DNA from: CAYYIS01 sp964470965
GTDB lineage: Bacteria; JAAXHH01; JABIQT01
Direction of reading: 5' to 3'
Length of the DNA: 64,000 bases
Assembly: GCA_964470965.1 (NCBI GenBank)
Contig: CAYYIS010000018.1
Span: 23,316 to 87,315, forward strand
In this document: positions 45,452-54,235 of the stretch, one piece after another
How the letters are laid out: each line of letters opens with the position of its first letter
Numbering within the stretch: position 1 is the first letter of the stretch
Program-made: the position numbers and the translations under genes
Notes under the pieces: model-generated
What the model saw: only the letters and a program-made list of their open reading frames with translations
Told to the model about the DNA's origin: nothing
Databases searched by the model: none

Positions 45452-46774
45452 TTAAGATCGCGCTCCACCGACAGTCTCCGTCATCCGGTCGGACCGGCTG
45501 GAAAGCAAGGCAATCCAGACGGCGCGCGCGCCGTGAAAAACGGCGGTGAACATCATCCAGGCCACCATCACCATAAATGCTTCGTACGGAAGCCGGATGC
45601 CCGTACCGATAATCATCATCAGGATATTGATATTTCGACGGCTTCCTATCTGACGAAACAGCCGGTCGATCGGCGCGTAGTCAAACAACTCTATTTGCTT
45701 GAAATGTTTGAACCCACCTGTGAATGCCCGATCGAGTATGTAAAACAGCGTCATCAGCCCGCTCAATATGAGCGGAAAATGACCGAGTGCGCCACCGCTG
45801 AACGCCCAACCGAGCGCCCAGTACCAGGACAACTCGTAGATGTTATCCAGGATATGCTCGTACCGATCACCGAACCTTGTACAGCGCACGGTCGTCCGGG
45901 CGAGTTTGCCGTCGACACCGTCCAGGATGCCTACCAGCACCGCTAAAACAAGGCCTTGGCCAACGTCGCCAAACGCCATCAGGCCGGTTGCCACAAAGGC
46001 AATGATATTGGTCAGTGTAGTAATCACATTGGGGGAGATGGCGGGAAACCGGGCGGCTTGTTTTGTCATCCAGTTTTCGCAAAGCGGATGTAGGTAACGC
46101 GCCGGCAGATCCAGGGTGCCTTTCTGTGCGGCGTCTATGAGGTGACGCTCCCCTGCCCGTTCATCGCGCACTGTCTCCACCGGCAGCCAGAAGGGCGTGA
46201 TGAACCGACGGAGATTTATGACATAGGAATCGATGTCCCGGATATTCAATCTTCCAATTTCACCGTTTTTCCTCAAAGACGTAAGGTGGTCCCATAAGGC
46301 ACAACTGCCTTGCCAAAACTCGGCAAGGCGAGCAGAAAATGCGGCGTCTACGATAGCCAGATGACACGGTTCGGTTGTCTTATTCCCGGGTGTCGCGTCT
46401 ACATCGACGAGCATGGTATTCGGTCGGGCCTGAATGATTGCGTCCAACGCTCTCTGGTCATAGAGATGGTGTGCGTCTATCATCAGGAGCGGATGGTCTG
46501 AATCCATTTGTAATGCGGATGCGAAAGAATCGGTGTCCACGATATGTATCGGATACGCCCGTGCGAACCATGTGGTGTCAAACCCGTCGCATTGCTTTCT
46601 TATCTCTTTTCCATACTCATTCGCAGGTACAACCACGGTGATGTCCGTGACACCCAGAAAAGCGAAGCTGCGAATATGTCTCTCCACCATAGAAACGTGA
46701 TACAAAAGTCTGAGTGCGGGGAGCGCCCCGTGCACCGGTTCCTGGTCTGCAAATATCAGCACTCGCATATTCAT
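45452..46774 (-). CDS. CDP-alcohol phosphatidyltransferase with degenerate N-terminal nucleotidyltransferase-like domain
   Basis: 440 residues. The N-terminal ~230 residues have a sugar-nucleotidyltransferase-like pattern (VERHIRSFAFLGVTDITVVV, LLMIDAHHLYD) but lack the G-x-G-x-R loop that binds the nucleotide. The C-terminal half has membrane helices and the CDP-alcohol motif LDGVDGKLARTTVR with GDRYEHILD, where the third acidic ligand is Glu instead of Asp. The family transfers a phospho-alcohol from a CDP carrier to an acceptor alcohol. A closely similar layout, with a complete N-terminal domain, is encoded at 49.2 kb. The N-terminal half may be a relic or serve in complex formation. Confidence 0.82.
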   Translation of the reverse strand: MNMRVLIFADQEPVHGALPALRLLYHVSMVERHIRSFAFLGVTDITVVVPANEYGKEIRKQCDGFDTTWFARAYPIHIVDTDSFASALQMDSDHPLLMIDAHHLYDQRALDAIIQARPNTMLVDVDATPGNKTTEPCHLAIVDAAFSARLAEFWQGSCALWDHLTSLRKNGEIGRLNIRDIDSYVINLRRFITPFWLPVETVRDERAGERHLIDAAQKGTLDLPARYLHPLCENWMTKQAARFPAISPNVITTLTNIIAFVATGLMAFGDVGQGLVLAVLVGILDGVDGKLARTTVRCTRFGDRYEHILDNIYELSWYWALGWAFSGGALGHFPLILSGLMTLFYILDRAFTGGFKHFKQIELFDYAPIDRLFRQIGSRRNINILMMIIGTGIRLPYEAFMVMVAWMMFTAVFHGARAVWIALLSSRSDRMTETVGGARS

Positions 46775-46819
46775 CGGATTTATTCTCTTAATCGTTTTAT
46801 GTCTGTTGCAAACTATCAG

Positions 46820-48400
46820 TCAAGCACTCAGGCGTATTTCCTCATCCCGAGATATCCATTTATTCCGGCGTATTTTGTCACTGATCTTCCGTATGACCAG
46901 GCGGTCTTCATATTCAAGTCCGAAACCTGTCAGAAAAGCTCCATAGGCGCCTAGATAAAGCACCGCCTGCGGAACCGCACGCCACGCACCCTTATCGGGC
47001 AGCCAGGCTGACACTAACCAAGCGATCCCGAATGCCAGGATTCCAGCGATGCAAGGCTTCAGCAACGCGATCCTGAAAGGATGGATCTTCTGAATGAGAT
47101 ACACTTCTACGACACGAACGGCACTCAATGTTCCAAAGGCGATTAGAGTTCCCAGCGCGGCGCCGAGCATACCATACTGGGGAATCAGAACCAGGTTCAG
47201 ACCAAAATTGAGGGCTACGACAATCCCGGTATTAACGAGATTCAAATAAGGATGTCCGGACATTATCAGCAGCGTATCGCCGGACCCCATGCTGGCATAT
47301 AAAAATTGGCTGAGGCTGAGTACGATCAGGCAAGTGATACCGGCTGTGAATTCGGAGCCGAACAATGACAGCAGCTCCCGTCCGAACAGGACCATACAGA
47401 ACAAAAACGCCAGGTTTACAGTCAACACCCAGCGGGTGACCAGTGCAAAATTGTGTCCCAGCCGTGAAATATGGTTGCGGTGGTTGAGTTCGGAGATTAT
47501 CGGCGCAAAAATAGGATCAAACCACTGCCGCACTTTCTTGGTCGTCAACGCAATTTCAACGGCCACCGCGTAGATTCCCACCTGCACGGCGGTCAGGAAG
47601 TATCCGACCATTAAGGCATCGAGCCTCATCATAAGAATATAGAGGAATTCGTAACCCATCACCGGCAAAGAGAATCGGGTAAGTTCGGACCAGAGACGAA
47701 CCTGCTTCATGCCGTTGAGGCATTGGCGCCACGAAAAGTAATGCCTGAACGCGAAAACTGCCAGGGCCGCTCCACCGATGGCCGCCACAAGGTGGGCGAT
47801 GGCAATACCGTTAAACTGCCAGCCGATCATGAAACACACGGCAGCACCCCCGAATAGTAACAGCGGTTCGGCCACACTTTTGATGTACGCGTCGAATTTC
47901 ATGATCTTGAGCGATTTTACGGCGCCCAGGACGATTTGCGTGAACGAAAGAAAAGGAACGGTCAACGCCAGCACGTACATCATGGATTCGAGTTCCGGCT
48001 TGTCAAAAACCCGGACGGCGATCACCGGCGCCAAGACGAGAAGGAATCCGGCGATTATGGCGCTCAGGGTCAGACCTATGGCGATGGCGTGGCCCAGCGT
48101 GCGGTATACCGCCTCGTTGTGGCCATCACTCCGGTACTCCACCACGAATTTCAACACACCCTTGTCCAGTGCAAAATTCCCGATCTTACTCACAAGGTCA
48201 ATCACCGACCAGGCTAGAATATACAAGCCAAACACTTCGGCCCCGAACAAGCGGGTTAAAAATATGAAGGTGGCCGATTTGATCACCTTGGCCATGGTAC
48301 CAAGAAAGTTAACCAGCGCACCTTTAGCGATTACAGAAGCGTCGTTTCCCTGCGGGGCCGTTCTAACCCTGGTCTCCGTATCGTTTCCTTGCCTTGTCAT
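46820..48400 (-). CDS. Polysaccharide-type flippase (Wzx/MATE-like)
   Basis: 526 residues with 12-14 hydrophobic helices. The N-terminal helix pair (ALVNFLGTMAKVIKSATFIFLTRLFG, split by a basic patch) and GLYILAWSVIDLVSKIGNFALD match the polysaccharide biosynthesis protein family of MOP exporters. Such proteins flip polyprenyl-linked oligosaccharides or similar lipids across the inner membrane. It lies eleven bases downstream of a methyltransferase and upstream of a CDP-alcohol phosphotransferase in the same direction, so the cargo is probably made by this block. Confidence 0.9.
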   Translation of the reverse strand: MTRQGNDTETRVRTAPQGNDASVIAKGALVNFLGTMAKVIKSATFIFLTRLFGAEVFGLYILAWSVIDLVSKIGNFALDKGVLKFVVEYRSDGHNEAVYRTLGHAIAIGLTLSAIIAGFLLVLAPVIAVRVFDKPELESMMYVLALTVPFLSFTQIVLGAVKSLKIMKFDAYIKSVAEPLLLFGGAAVCFMIGWQFNGIAIAHLVAAIGGAALAVFAFRHYFSWRQCLNGMKQVRLWSELTRFSLPVMGYEFLYILMMRLDALMVGYFLTAVQVGIYAVAVEIALTTKKVRQWFDPIFAPIISELNHRNHISRLGHNFALVTRWVLTVNLAFLFCMVLFGRELLSLFGSEFTAGITCLIVLSLSQFLYASMGSGDTLLIMSGHPYLNLVNTGIVVALNFGLNLVLIPQYGMLGAALGTLIAFGTLSAVRVVEVYLIQKIHPFRIALLKPCIAGILAFGIAWLVSAWLPDKGAWRAVPQAVLYLGAYGAFLTGFGLEYEDRLVIRKISDKIRRNKWISRDEEIRLSA

Positions 48401-48410
48401 ATAATGTCCG

Positions 48411-49157
48411 CTACGCCTGTTTGGATGCTTCTATGAGCAATGTCCATCCCCGGTCTTTCGGCGCCAGAAGATTCCAAAGCGCTGAAATGGCCCTGCCAAT
48501 CGTGACCAGCCAAGCACGCACAAGCGTGGCGAAGACAGGGTTCATGTGTTCCGTGGCATAGCTCAGTTTCATCAGCGCAAAGTCATAAGGCGATCTAATC
48601 AGATACCTGTACCTGTCGAGGGTAAACCCATTCTGCTTCAATTGATCCCGAATCGATTCATGTGTATAAAACTGCCGTACGGCATGGCGCTCCCTGTGGA
48701 CGTCACGCCAACCATCATTCACTGCATCATTGCTGAGGCTGTCCAGCGTCAGCAAGACACGTCCATCCGGCTTTAAAGTACGCCATATCTCCCGAAGCGT
48801 TTCCTGGTCGTTTGGCAAATGCTCGAAAACGCAAAGACTCATAACCGTGTCGAACTGCTCCGATCGGACTGGGAAATAGGTGGCGTCAGCACAAAAAAAT
48901 CCGGTGGACGGAATCTTGTGATGCATGACCGCCCGCTTCAGCTGAAACGGGTTCATATCAAATCCGAAAATCTGTGCGCCTCGCAGTGAAATACGGTAGT
49001 TGTACGTGCCGTCACCGCATCCTATATCCAGTATACGTTCACCGGCACGCGGCTTGAGCCACCGCATGGCGGGCGCCGTCTCAAGCAATCGCCGAAAATG
49101 AAAATCTTTGCGGATCCTTACCTTGAAAAATCCTCGCAACCGGTCCATCAAAACCAT
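48411..49157 (-). CDS. Class I SAM-dependent methyltransferase
   Basis: 248 residues: RILDIGCGDGTYNYRISLRG is motif I, FGFDMNPFQLKRA motif II, FCADATYFPVRSEQFD the adenine contact, LCVFEHLP and LKPDGRVLLTLDS the later strands. The C-terminal part is amphipathic (MKLSYATEHMNPVFATLVRAW), suggesting a membrane-associated acceptor such as a lipid-linked sugar. It sits ten bases after the bifunctional nucleotidyltransferase gene and eleven before the flippase, in a tight operon. Confidence 0.88.
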   Translation of the reverse strand: MVLMDRLRGFFKVRIRKDFHFRRLLETAPAMRWLKPRAGERILDIGCGDGTYNYRISLRGAQIFGFDMNPFQLKRAVMHHKIPSTGFFCADATYFPVRSEQFDTVMSLCVFEHLPNDQETLREIWRTLKPDGRVLLTLDSLSNDAVNDGWRDVHRERHAVRQFYTHESIRDQLKQNGFTLDRYRYLIRSPYDFALMKLSYATEHMNPVFATLVRAWLVTIGRAISALWNLLAPKDRGWTLLIEASKQA

Positions 49158-49167
49158 AGTATCTTGC

Positions 49168-50625
49168 CTATGCCCCTTCGCCTGCTGCCTCGTCTGCCGT
49201 TAATTCCGCATGGTGCGCTGCCCGATCCTGGTTCAACAGCCGGCCGGTCGACAGGAATACGGCCAATGCCATCACGAAGCCACCTACTGAGACGGTCCAG
49301 AACATCCAGTCCAGGTGATCCATCACAGCGAATACTAGCAAGAGCAACGTGAAAAAATCCCGCTTGGCCATGAGGCGGAATATATTCAGCATCCGCGCCA
49401 GCAGGCCGGGCTGGGGCCTAGCAGCATGTTCCTGAAACGCTTCGTTGTACCGTACAAGGCTTCCGCCTTGCCCTGTGTTCGCGAGGTAATAGTACATCAA
49501 AAGAATAGAGAGTGACACCGCAATGACTGACGCCGTACCCAACGTCAAAATCGTAGACGACGTTTCCAGTTCCGCGTAGGCCCAGACCACGCCCCCGAAA
49601 AAAGCCACGTAGGTCAAATTATCTGTAATGGTGTCGAGCCACGAACCGTACTTCGATTCGCTAAATGTCAGCTTGGCCACTTCCCCGTCGCATCCGTCGA
49701 GAATCGACGAGAGCTGGAACAACATCGCTCCCCAGAACACGGACCAGTAATCTCCGGCGGCAACGAACCAGGCGGCAAGCAGGCCGCTCGCAAACGTAAT
49801 GAGGGTTACATGGTTGGGTGTGAGCGGGGTGCGCACCAGATATTTGCTGATGCGTGTGGATATATGCCGGTTGAGGTGCCGGGAGACTACGCCGTCCGTA
49901 GGCTTGCGGAGGCGGCGCAGAAGCATGTCTTCTGCATGGTCCAGCATGTCCGGCGTATCGATATCATGCCAGAAGGCGTCACCGATATCATGGACGCGCA
50001 TCTTTCCGTTTCGCGCCAGTGCCTGAATCCCATCACTCAGCGAACATCCGTCATCCCGCCGGGCAGTTTCCAGCGCCTCGAACAGGATCGGGGTGCACAC
50101 AAACATACCAGTGTCTATCGCATTGTACCGTTCGAGGTTTTTATTGATCTCCAGAATCCGCCCCTCTTCCGCGTAGACTTTGGTCGCGTCGTCCAGGTCG
50201 TAGACGGATGCAACATTACCATCGACCGCCAGGAGACACTCGTCCGCTTTCAGGGGTAGCTGAAGCAGGCGTCCCAGCGTCTGTTCCTCGAACAGGTGAT
50301 CCGCCATCAGCAGCGCGAACGGTTCATCGATCCGTTTACGGGCGGCCAGTACTGAAACACCGTTCGGTTGGTGCCAGGCATCGTTGTGAATCCAGTCGAT
50401 CAGGCCGTCAAGCTGAGGGTCGCTTCCCAGCACCTCGTGGAATTGATCCGCAGCATGGCCCGTTACGATCACGAACCGAGCGATACCTGCCTTGCGAGCA
50501 GTCAGAATGATACGTTTTAACAGGGGTATCCCGGCCAGAGGGAGCAAGGGTTTGGGCATGCTGCCCGTCACTTCATGAAGGCGGGCGCCTGCGCCGGCTG
50601 CTATAATAAGGGCGGTTGTTACCAC
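49168..50625 (-). CDS. Bifunctional nucleotidyltransferase/CDP-alcohol phosphatidyltransferase (IPCT/DIPPS-like)
   Basis: 485 residues starting at GTG (50625) with an AGGA box. Residues 5-32 contain the nucleotidyltransferase signature (IIAAGAGARL, then PKPLLPLAG), and further segments NDAWHQPNGVSVLAARK and LMADHLFEE match MobA-like enzymes acting on phospho-alcohols. From about residue 255 the protein is membranous, with the complete CDP-alcohol motif DGCDGEVAK (from residue 310) and YGSWLDTITD. This fused layout is that of inositol-1-phosphate cytidylyltransferase/di-myo-inositol-phosphate phosphate synthase. It likely makes a CDP-alcohol and transfers the phospho-alcohol. It is the first gene of the envelope block. 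Inositol as the alcohol is inference. Confidence 0.85.
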   Translation of the reverse strand: MVTTALIIAAGAGARLHEVTGSMPKPLLPLAGIPLLKRIILTARKAGIARFVIVTGHAADQFHEVLGSDPQLDGLIDWIHNDAWHQPNGVSVLAARKRIDEPFALLMADHLFEEQTLGRLLQLPLKADECLLAVDGNVASVYDLDDATKVYAEEGRILEINKNLERYNAIDTGMFVCTPILFEALETARRDDGCSLSDGIQALARNGKMRVHDIGDAFWHDIDTPDMLDHAEDMLLRRLRKPTDGVVSRHLNRHISTRISKYLVRTPLTPNHVTLITFASGLLAAWFVAAGDYWSVFWGAMLFQLSSILDGCDGEVAKLTFSESKYGSWLDTITDNLTYVAFFGGVVWAYAELETSSTILTLGTASVIAVSLSILLMYYYLANTGQGGSLVRYNEAFQEHAARPQPGLLARMLNIFRLMAKRDFFTLLLLVFAVMDHLDWMFWTVSVGGFVMALAVFLSTGRLLNQDRAAHHAELTADEAAGEGA

Positions 50626-50649
50626 GGTCGTCCTGACTGCTGGTCGTTA

Positions 50650-50692
50650 AATCGGCGAAACCCTCATGAAAGAAGCAAGAGTTTCGCCGATT
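50650..50692. terminator. Long-stem hairpin between the M56 sensor gene and the envelope block
   Basis: Twelve-base perfect arms (AATCGGCGAAAC and GTTTCGCCGATT) around a 19-base loop, starting 42 bases past the sensor stop and ending 25 bases before the next start codon. It lacks a strong T-run. It may end the blaI-M56 transcript or act as a control hairpin for the next gene. Confidence 0.5.
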
Positions 50693-50733
50693 ACGATGTG
50701 AAAAGCCGGCTGGCATCTAACCACCCCGGCACC

Positions 50734-52647
50734 TTAGAAAATCGTCGAAAAACCCAGTGACATATCGACTCTTGATCTTGTCGAGAACGCCACATCCTTG
50801 ATGTAGTCTACCTGCATGATCAATGCGGCCTGGCGTGTTAAGAAGCATCGGATGCCGCCGCCGCCGTCCACCAGTACGGGATTCCTTCCCGTGTGCAGTT
50901 CGATACCGGTACCCACCCCCACGAATGGTACAACGATGTTGCTCAATCCAGTGATGTTATACCTGTAGAATGCACCCAGTCGTAAAGTCTGATAGGAGGC
51001 CCCACGTTTCTCTTCTTTCTCCCGCTTACCAAGCAGGGTCTCATTACCGAGCGATTCGGGCACCCGCCGTGTGGAGACAGGTCGTGTAACCATCGGGCGG
51101 GTTCTGAACAAGTCTGATGGTGAAACCTCTTGCTGCATTTCGTCCTGTTGCCCCCCTGGACCTACGACCGACAGGATTCCACCCAGCTCATGCTCCCGGG
51201 TAACGAAATACCCCGCCCGCAAGGACATAGAGTGTGCGGCGCCCTGTAATGCGGTCATTTGACCGAACCCCTGCACCTCGATCTTTCCCGGATCAAACTG
51301 GCTGACTCCGGCGTGGGATACCTTGCCGGATTGGGGCAGAGGGGAAAGACCCAATAAAGAGGACCGCACAACCGGCGTTGATCGTGCCAAAGGTCCGGTG
51401 TTAAGCATCGATGGCGGCCTGACGATATCCGATACGACCTGAGGTCTTGCGATGGGTTTGCCCGATTGCCTTGCATCCAGTCTTACTTTGGGCATGGGCC
51501 GAACCGGATGGAATCCGTCCAGGTCGTTCTCAACGGGTTGAGATGGAATCGAAAGCATCGGAACGGAACCGGTGGGCAATACAATCTGCGCGACAGGCTC
51601 CAATCCTGAGTTTTTAGGTGAGATCGGATCAAACTCTGTCATTTGTACGGCTTCGGACAAAAATTGCTGCACTGGCACATGAAAAAACGGAAAAACACTG
51701 CCCGCCCCACAGAGGAATAAGACGCAAACGGCTCTACGGCTCAAAGCATACCCCTGTCCGTCAAAGCCGGTCAAGACTTCTCTTATGCGTATGGCCGTCA
51801 GGGAAGCGGACCGAGCCAGTTCCAGGACGCCGCGCCATCCTCTTGTGATCGGGCCTTCCACCACTTTAAGCAGACTGTTTGCATAGCTCTTCGGCCGGCG
51901 CGAGACGTTCACGACCGCCATGTCGCAGGCCCGTTCGGCTTCCATGCTGATGCGGCGACCGGCATACCAGACAAGCGGGTGGAAAAAGAAGCAGATTTTC
52001 GCCAGCTGTACCAGAAACAGGGTTAGATGATCGCGCCGATTGTAATGCATTAATTCATGTAGAAACACCTGTTTGATCTCCTGGGGCGACAGCTCGATGA
52101 AACACCAGGACGGCATCACGACGACCGGTTTGCCAACGGCAATCAAAGTAGGCCCGGAAAAATCATCGGACATTCGCAGTTCAACCGACTTGGATATGCC
52201 CACCAAATTCAGACAGCGTGAGAAGAGCGCCTGCACCCAGGGTACCGGTACGGGCATAGTCTGGCGGCTTCTGTAGACAAGCAGCACCAGTCCCATACTC
52301 GTCCAAAGGATCCCGGCGGTTATGGCGAATCCCCAGATGACCGCGATCGCAGGATAACTGTATTCAGCCGCTGAAAGAGTATAGGTATTGGCAGAAACGA
52401 TGGTTTCCGCCAATACCGGCAGCGGCACGGGGCCCTGCCAGGGCAGAAACAGTGAGATCAACGGTTTGAGAATGACCAGAAGCCACAGCAAATGGCGGAC
52501 ACGCGGCGCCGTATTCCGGTCGAACTTCAGGCCGAGCCAAACGACCAAACCCAGAAACAGCGACTCAAGACTCGGTATAAGCATCGCTTCGGCTACGCCT
52601 CGCCCAAATTGATCAAGCACAGACAGCACCGTAGCAGGGTTCGTCAT
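50734..52647 (-). CDS. BlaR1/MecR1-type M56 metalloprotease sensor with barrel-like C-terminal domain
   Basis: 637 residues. Several N-terminal membrane helices surround the zinc site His197-Glu198-x-x-His201 (FLHELMHYNRRDH), with the later EAERACDMAVV carrying the third ligand, as in M56 proteases. A last helix near residue 300 (RAVCVLFLCGAGSVFPFF) is followed by a Pro/Ser-rich linker, not a penicillin-binding domain. The final ~130 residues alternate polar and aromatic or aliphatic residues (LRLGAFYRYNI, IVVPFVGVGTGIELH, AALIMQVDYIKDV) and end SLGFSTIF, like an outer membrane barrel. M56 sensors cleave their BlaI repressor on sensing cell wall stress. The TGATG overlap with blaI shows coupling. 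Confidence 0.88.
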   Translation of the reverse strand: MTNPATVLSVLDQFGRGVAEAMLIPSLESLFLGLVVWLGLKFDRNTAPRVRHLLWLLVILKPLISLFLPWQGPVPLPVLAETIVSANTYTLSAAEYSYPAIAVIWGFAITAGILWTSMGLVLLVYRSRQTMPVPVPWVQALFSRCLNLVGISKSVELRMSDDFSGPTLIAVGKPVVVMPSWCFIELSPQEIKQVFLHELMHYNRRDHLTLFLVQLAKICFFFHPLVWYAGRRISMEAERACDMAVVNVSRRPKSYANSLLKVVEGPITRGWRGVLELARSASLTAIRIREVLTGFDGQGYALSRRAVCVLFLCGAGSVFPFFHVPVQQFLSEAVQMTEFDPISPKNSGLEPVAQIVLPTGSVPMLSIPSQPVENDLDGFHPVRPMPKVRLDARQSGKPIARPQVVSDIVRPPSMLNTGPLARSTPVVRSSLLGLSPLPQSGKVSHAGVSQFDPGKIEVQGFGQMTALQGAAHSMSLRAGYFVTREHELGGILSVVGPGGQQDEMQQEVSPSDLFRTRPMVTRPVSTRRVPESLGNETLLGKREKEEKRGASYQTLRLGAFYRYNITGLSNIVVPFVGVGTGIELHTGRNPVLVDGGGGIRCFLTRQAALIMQVDYIKDVAFSTRSRVDMSLGFSTIF

Positions 52648-53036
52648 CAGTCAGTCCCTTGGAGTTTCCGATCCAGAAGCCGCCGCAGTTCTGTGGCCTC
52701 ATCGGATGTGAGCGAATCCGAGCCGATCAAATGAAGCATAAGTGATTGATGCGAGCCTTCAAACAACTTGTCAACCACGGCGTTGACCGTTTCCTCACGA
52801 ATACCCTCCGACTGAACGATAGCGCGGTATACATACGCACGCCCTCGCGGGGTATACTCCACAAAACCTTTCTGTGTGAGGATCGTCAGCACAGTCTGAA
52901 CCGTGGTATAGGCCAACGGACGGAATGCCTTCAATTCCTCAACGATCTGCCGAACCGTGACACCCCAGTACTTCCAAACGATGTTCATAACATCGAGTTC
53001 GAGATCTGTCAGAGCAGACAATTTCTTCCGTCTCAT
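52647..53036 (-). CDS. blaI: BlaI/MecI/CopY family transcriptional repressor
   Basis: 129 residues. The winged-helix DNA-binding part is LTDLELDVMNIVWKYWGVTV with PLAYTTVQTVLTILTQKGFV as recognition helix and YTPRGRAYVYRA as wing. The C-terminal helix for dimerisation follows (VDKLFEGSHQSLMLHLIG). Such dimers repress their own operon until cut by the M56 sensor, encoded immediately downstream. A strong promoter with an overlapping inverted repeat lies upstream. Targets outside this operon are unknown; no beta-lactamase gene is present. Confidence 0.92.
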   Translation of the reverse strand: MRRKKLSALTDLELDVMNIVWKYWGVTVRQIVEELKAFRPLAYTTVQTVLTILTQKGFVEYTPRGRAYVYRAIVQSEGIREETVNAVVDKLFEGSHQSLMLHLIGSDSLTSDEATELRRLLDRKLQGTD

Positions 53037-53103
53037 ATGCCTTATCCTTCCGCACCTGGATTATGCGCTAGTTTTCGAACGTACAGTTCTTATAAATATA
53101 ACG

Positions 53104-53136
53104 GATATACATATCTTTTATTGTGTTGTTTGTCAA
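53104..53136 (-). promoter_or_regulatory. blaI promoter with overlapping inverted repeat
   Basis: On the minus strand TTGACA (53136-53131) and TATGTA (53113-53108) are 17 bases apart. GATAT and ATATC arms (53104-53115) around two bases overlap the -10 box, a suitable site for autorepression by BlaI. It does not match the TACA-TGTA operators of staphylococci exactly. Confidence 0.55.
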
Positions 53137-53308
53137 CTAAAAAAGTAGTAGATGCCTTTGATCGTAAATGTTAAATTAGTAATAATCAAAACCACCGTAT
53201 ATACGTAAACGTAAATGCGTCTGCCACTGATTCGGATCCCGTCTCGTGTTCGCAGGACTGCAGAAAACAATTGATCCGGTTATACCAGCCGGATATATTG
53301 CGCCAATT

Positions 53309-54046
53309 ATGTCCGATCCCATCTACTTCATATCCGACGCCCATCTGGGCGCGGCACCACTGGAAGACGAGCAAGAGAAACTGTCAAAGCTCATACCCTT
53401 TCTGCGGGGTCTCAGGGGTCGGGCGCCTCGACTCTACATAGTCGGTGATTTGTTCGACTTCTGGTTCGAATACCGGAGTACTATACTCAAACAGCACTTC
53501 GGAGTCCTTCACGAACTGGCGGGCCTGGTCGAAAACGGCACACATATCGTGTATCTGGCAGGTAATCACGATTTTTGGCTGGGGTCGTTCCTGAGAGAAC
53601 AGATCGGCGTCGAGACAGTGTACGGCCAGCTGGATGTGGTGCATCAGGGCAAGCGCATGTTGATATCCCATGGTGATGGCATGATCTCCAAAGACTGGAA
53701 CTACCGGTTGATGCGCAAGATCCTGCATAACCGCCTGAGCATCTGGTTGTTTCAGTGGATTCATCCTGATCTGGGCGTGTGGCTGGGCCGCAAGGTCTCC
53801 GCCACCAGCCGTGATCATGCGGCCCCTACGTCCTGGAACCCGGCCCGGGCCTACAAAAACCTAGCCGTCGAAAAACTGGCAGAAGGCTACGACTGTGTTA
53901 TATTCGGGCACGTGCACAAACCCCACTACGAGCAGCTGGACGGCAGGGTGTACGTGAATCTGGGTGACTGGATTAGGTATTATACGTACGGCGTAATGAC
54001 AGACGGGGTTCTGCGGTTGGAAAAAGTGGATGGTGAGGAAATTTAG
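53309..54046 (+). CDS. LpxH-like UDP-2,3-diacylglucosamine hydrolase family metallophosphoesterase
   Basis: The ATG at 53309 (MSDPIYFISDAHLG) is chosen over a GTG at 53246, because the core begins there. The 245 residues hold every metallophosphoesterase motif: DAHLG, GDLFDFWFEY, GNHDFWLG, SHGDGM and FGHVHKP. The D-L-F-D-F-W and the W-I-H-P-D-L-G segments match the LpxH/YbbF family, which removes UMP from UDP-diacylglucosamine in lipid A synthesis at the inner membrane. No other lpx gene is nearby, so a related role cannot be excluded. Confidence 0.85.
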   Translation: MSDPIYFISDAHLGAAPLEDEQEKLSKLIPFLRGLRGRAPRLYIVGDLFDFWFEYRSTILKQHFGVLHELAGLVENGTHIVYLAGNHDFWLGSFLREQIGVETVYGQLDVVHQGKRMLISHGDGMISKDWNYRLMRKILHNRLSIWLFQWIHPDLGVWLGRKVSATSRDHAAPTSWNPARAYKNLAVEKLAEGYDCVIFGHVHKPHYEQLDGRVYVNLGDWIRYYTYGVMTDGVLRLEKVDGEEI

Positions 54047-54235
54047 ACATTATCCCTTAATCTCTGCTTCGGCCTCAGGAAATACAGCAAAATAACCCGA
54101 TTTTCATCAGCATAGCCGCTAAAATTGATTATCTGGGCAAAGCTTCTTTAAACTTTTTCCATGAGGAATGCCGACGTTAGCATTGCGTAGATGAGATCCG
54201 ATGTCGCGTCCACGGCCCTCATAGGCGACGGGAAC

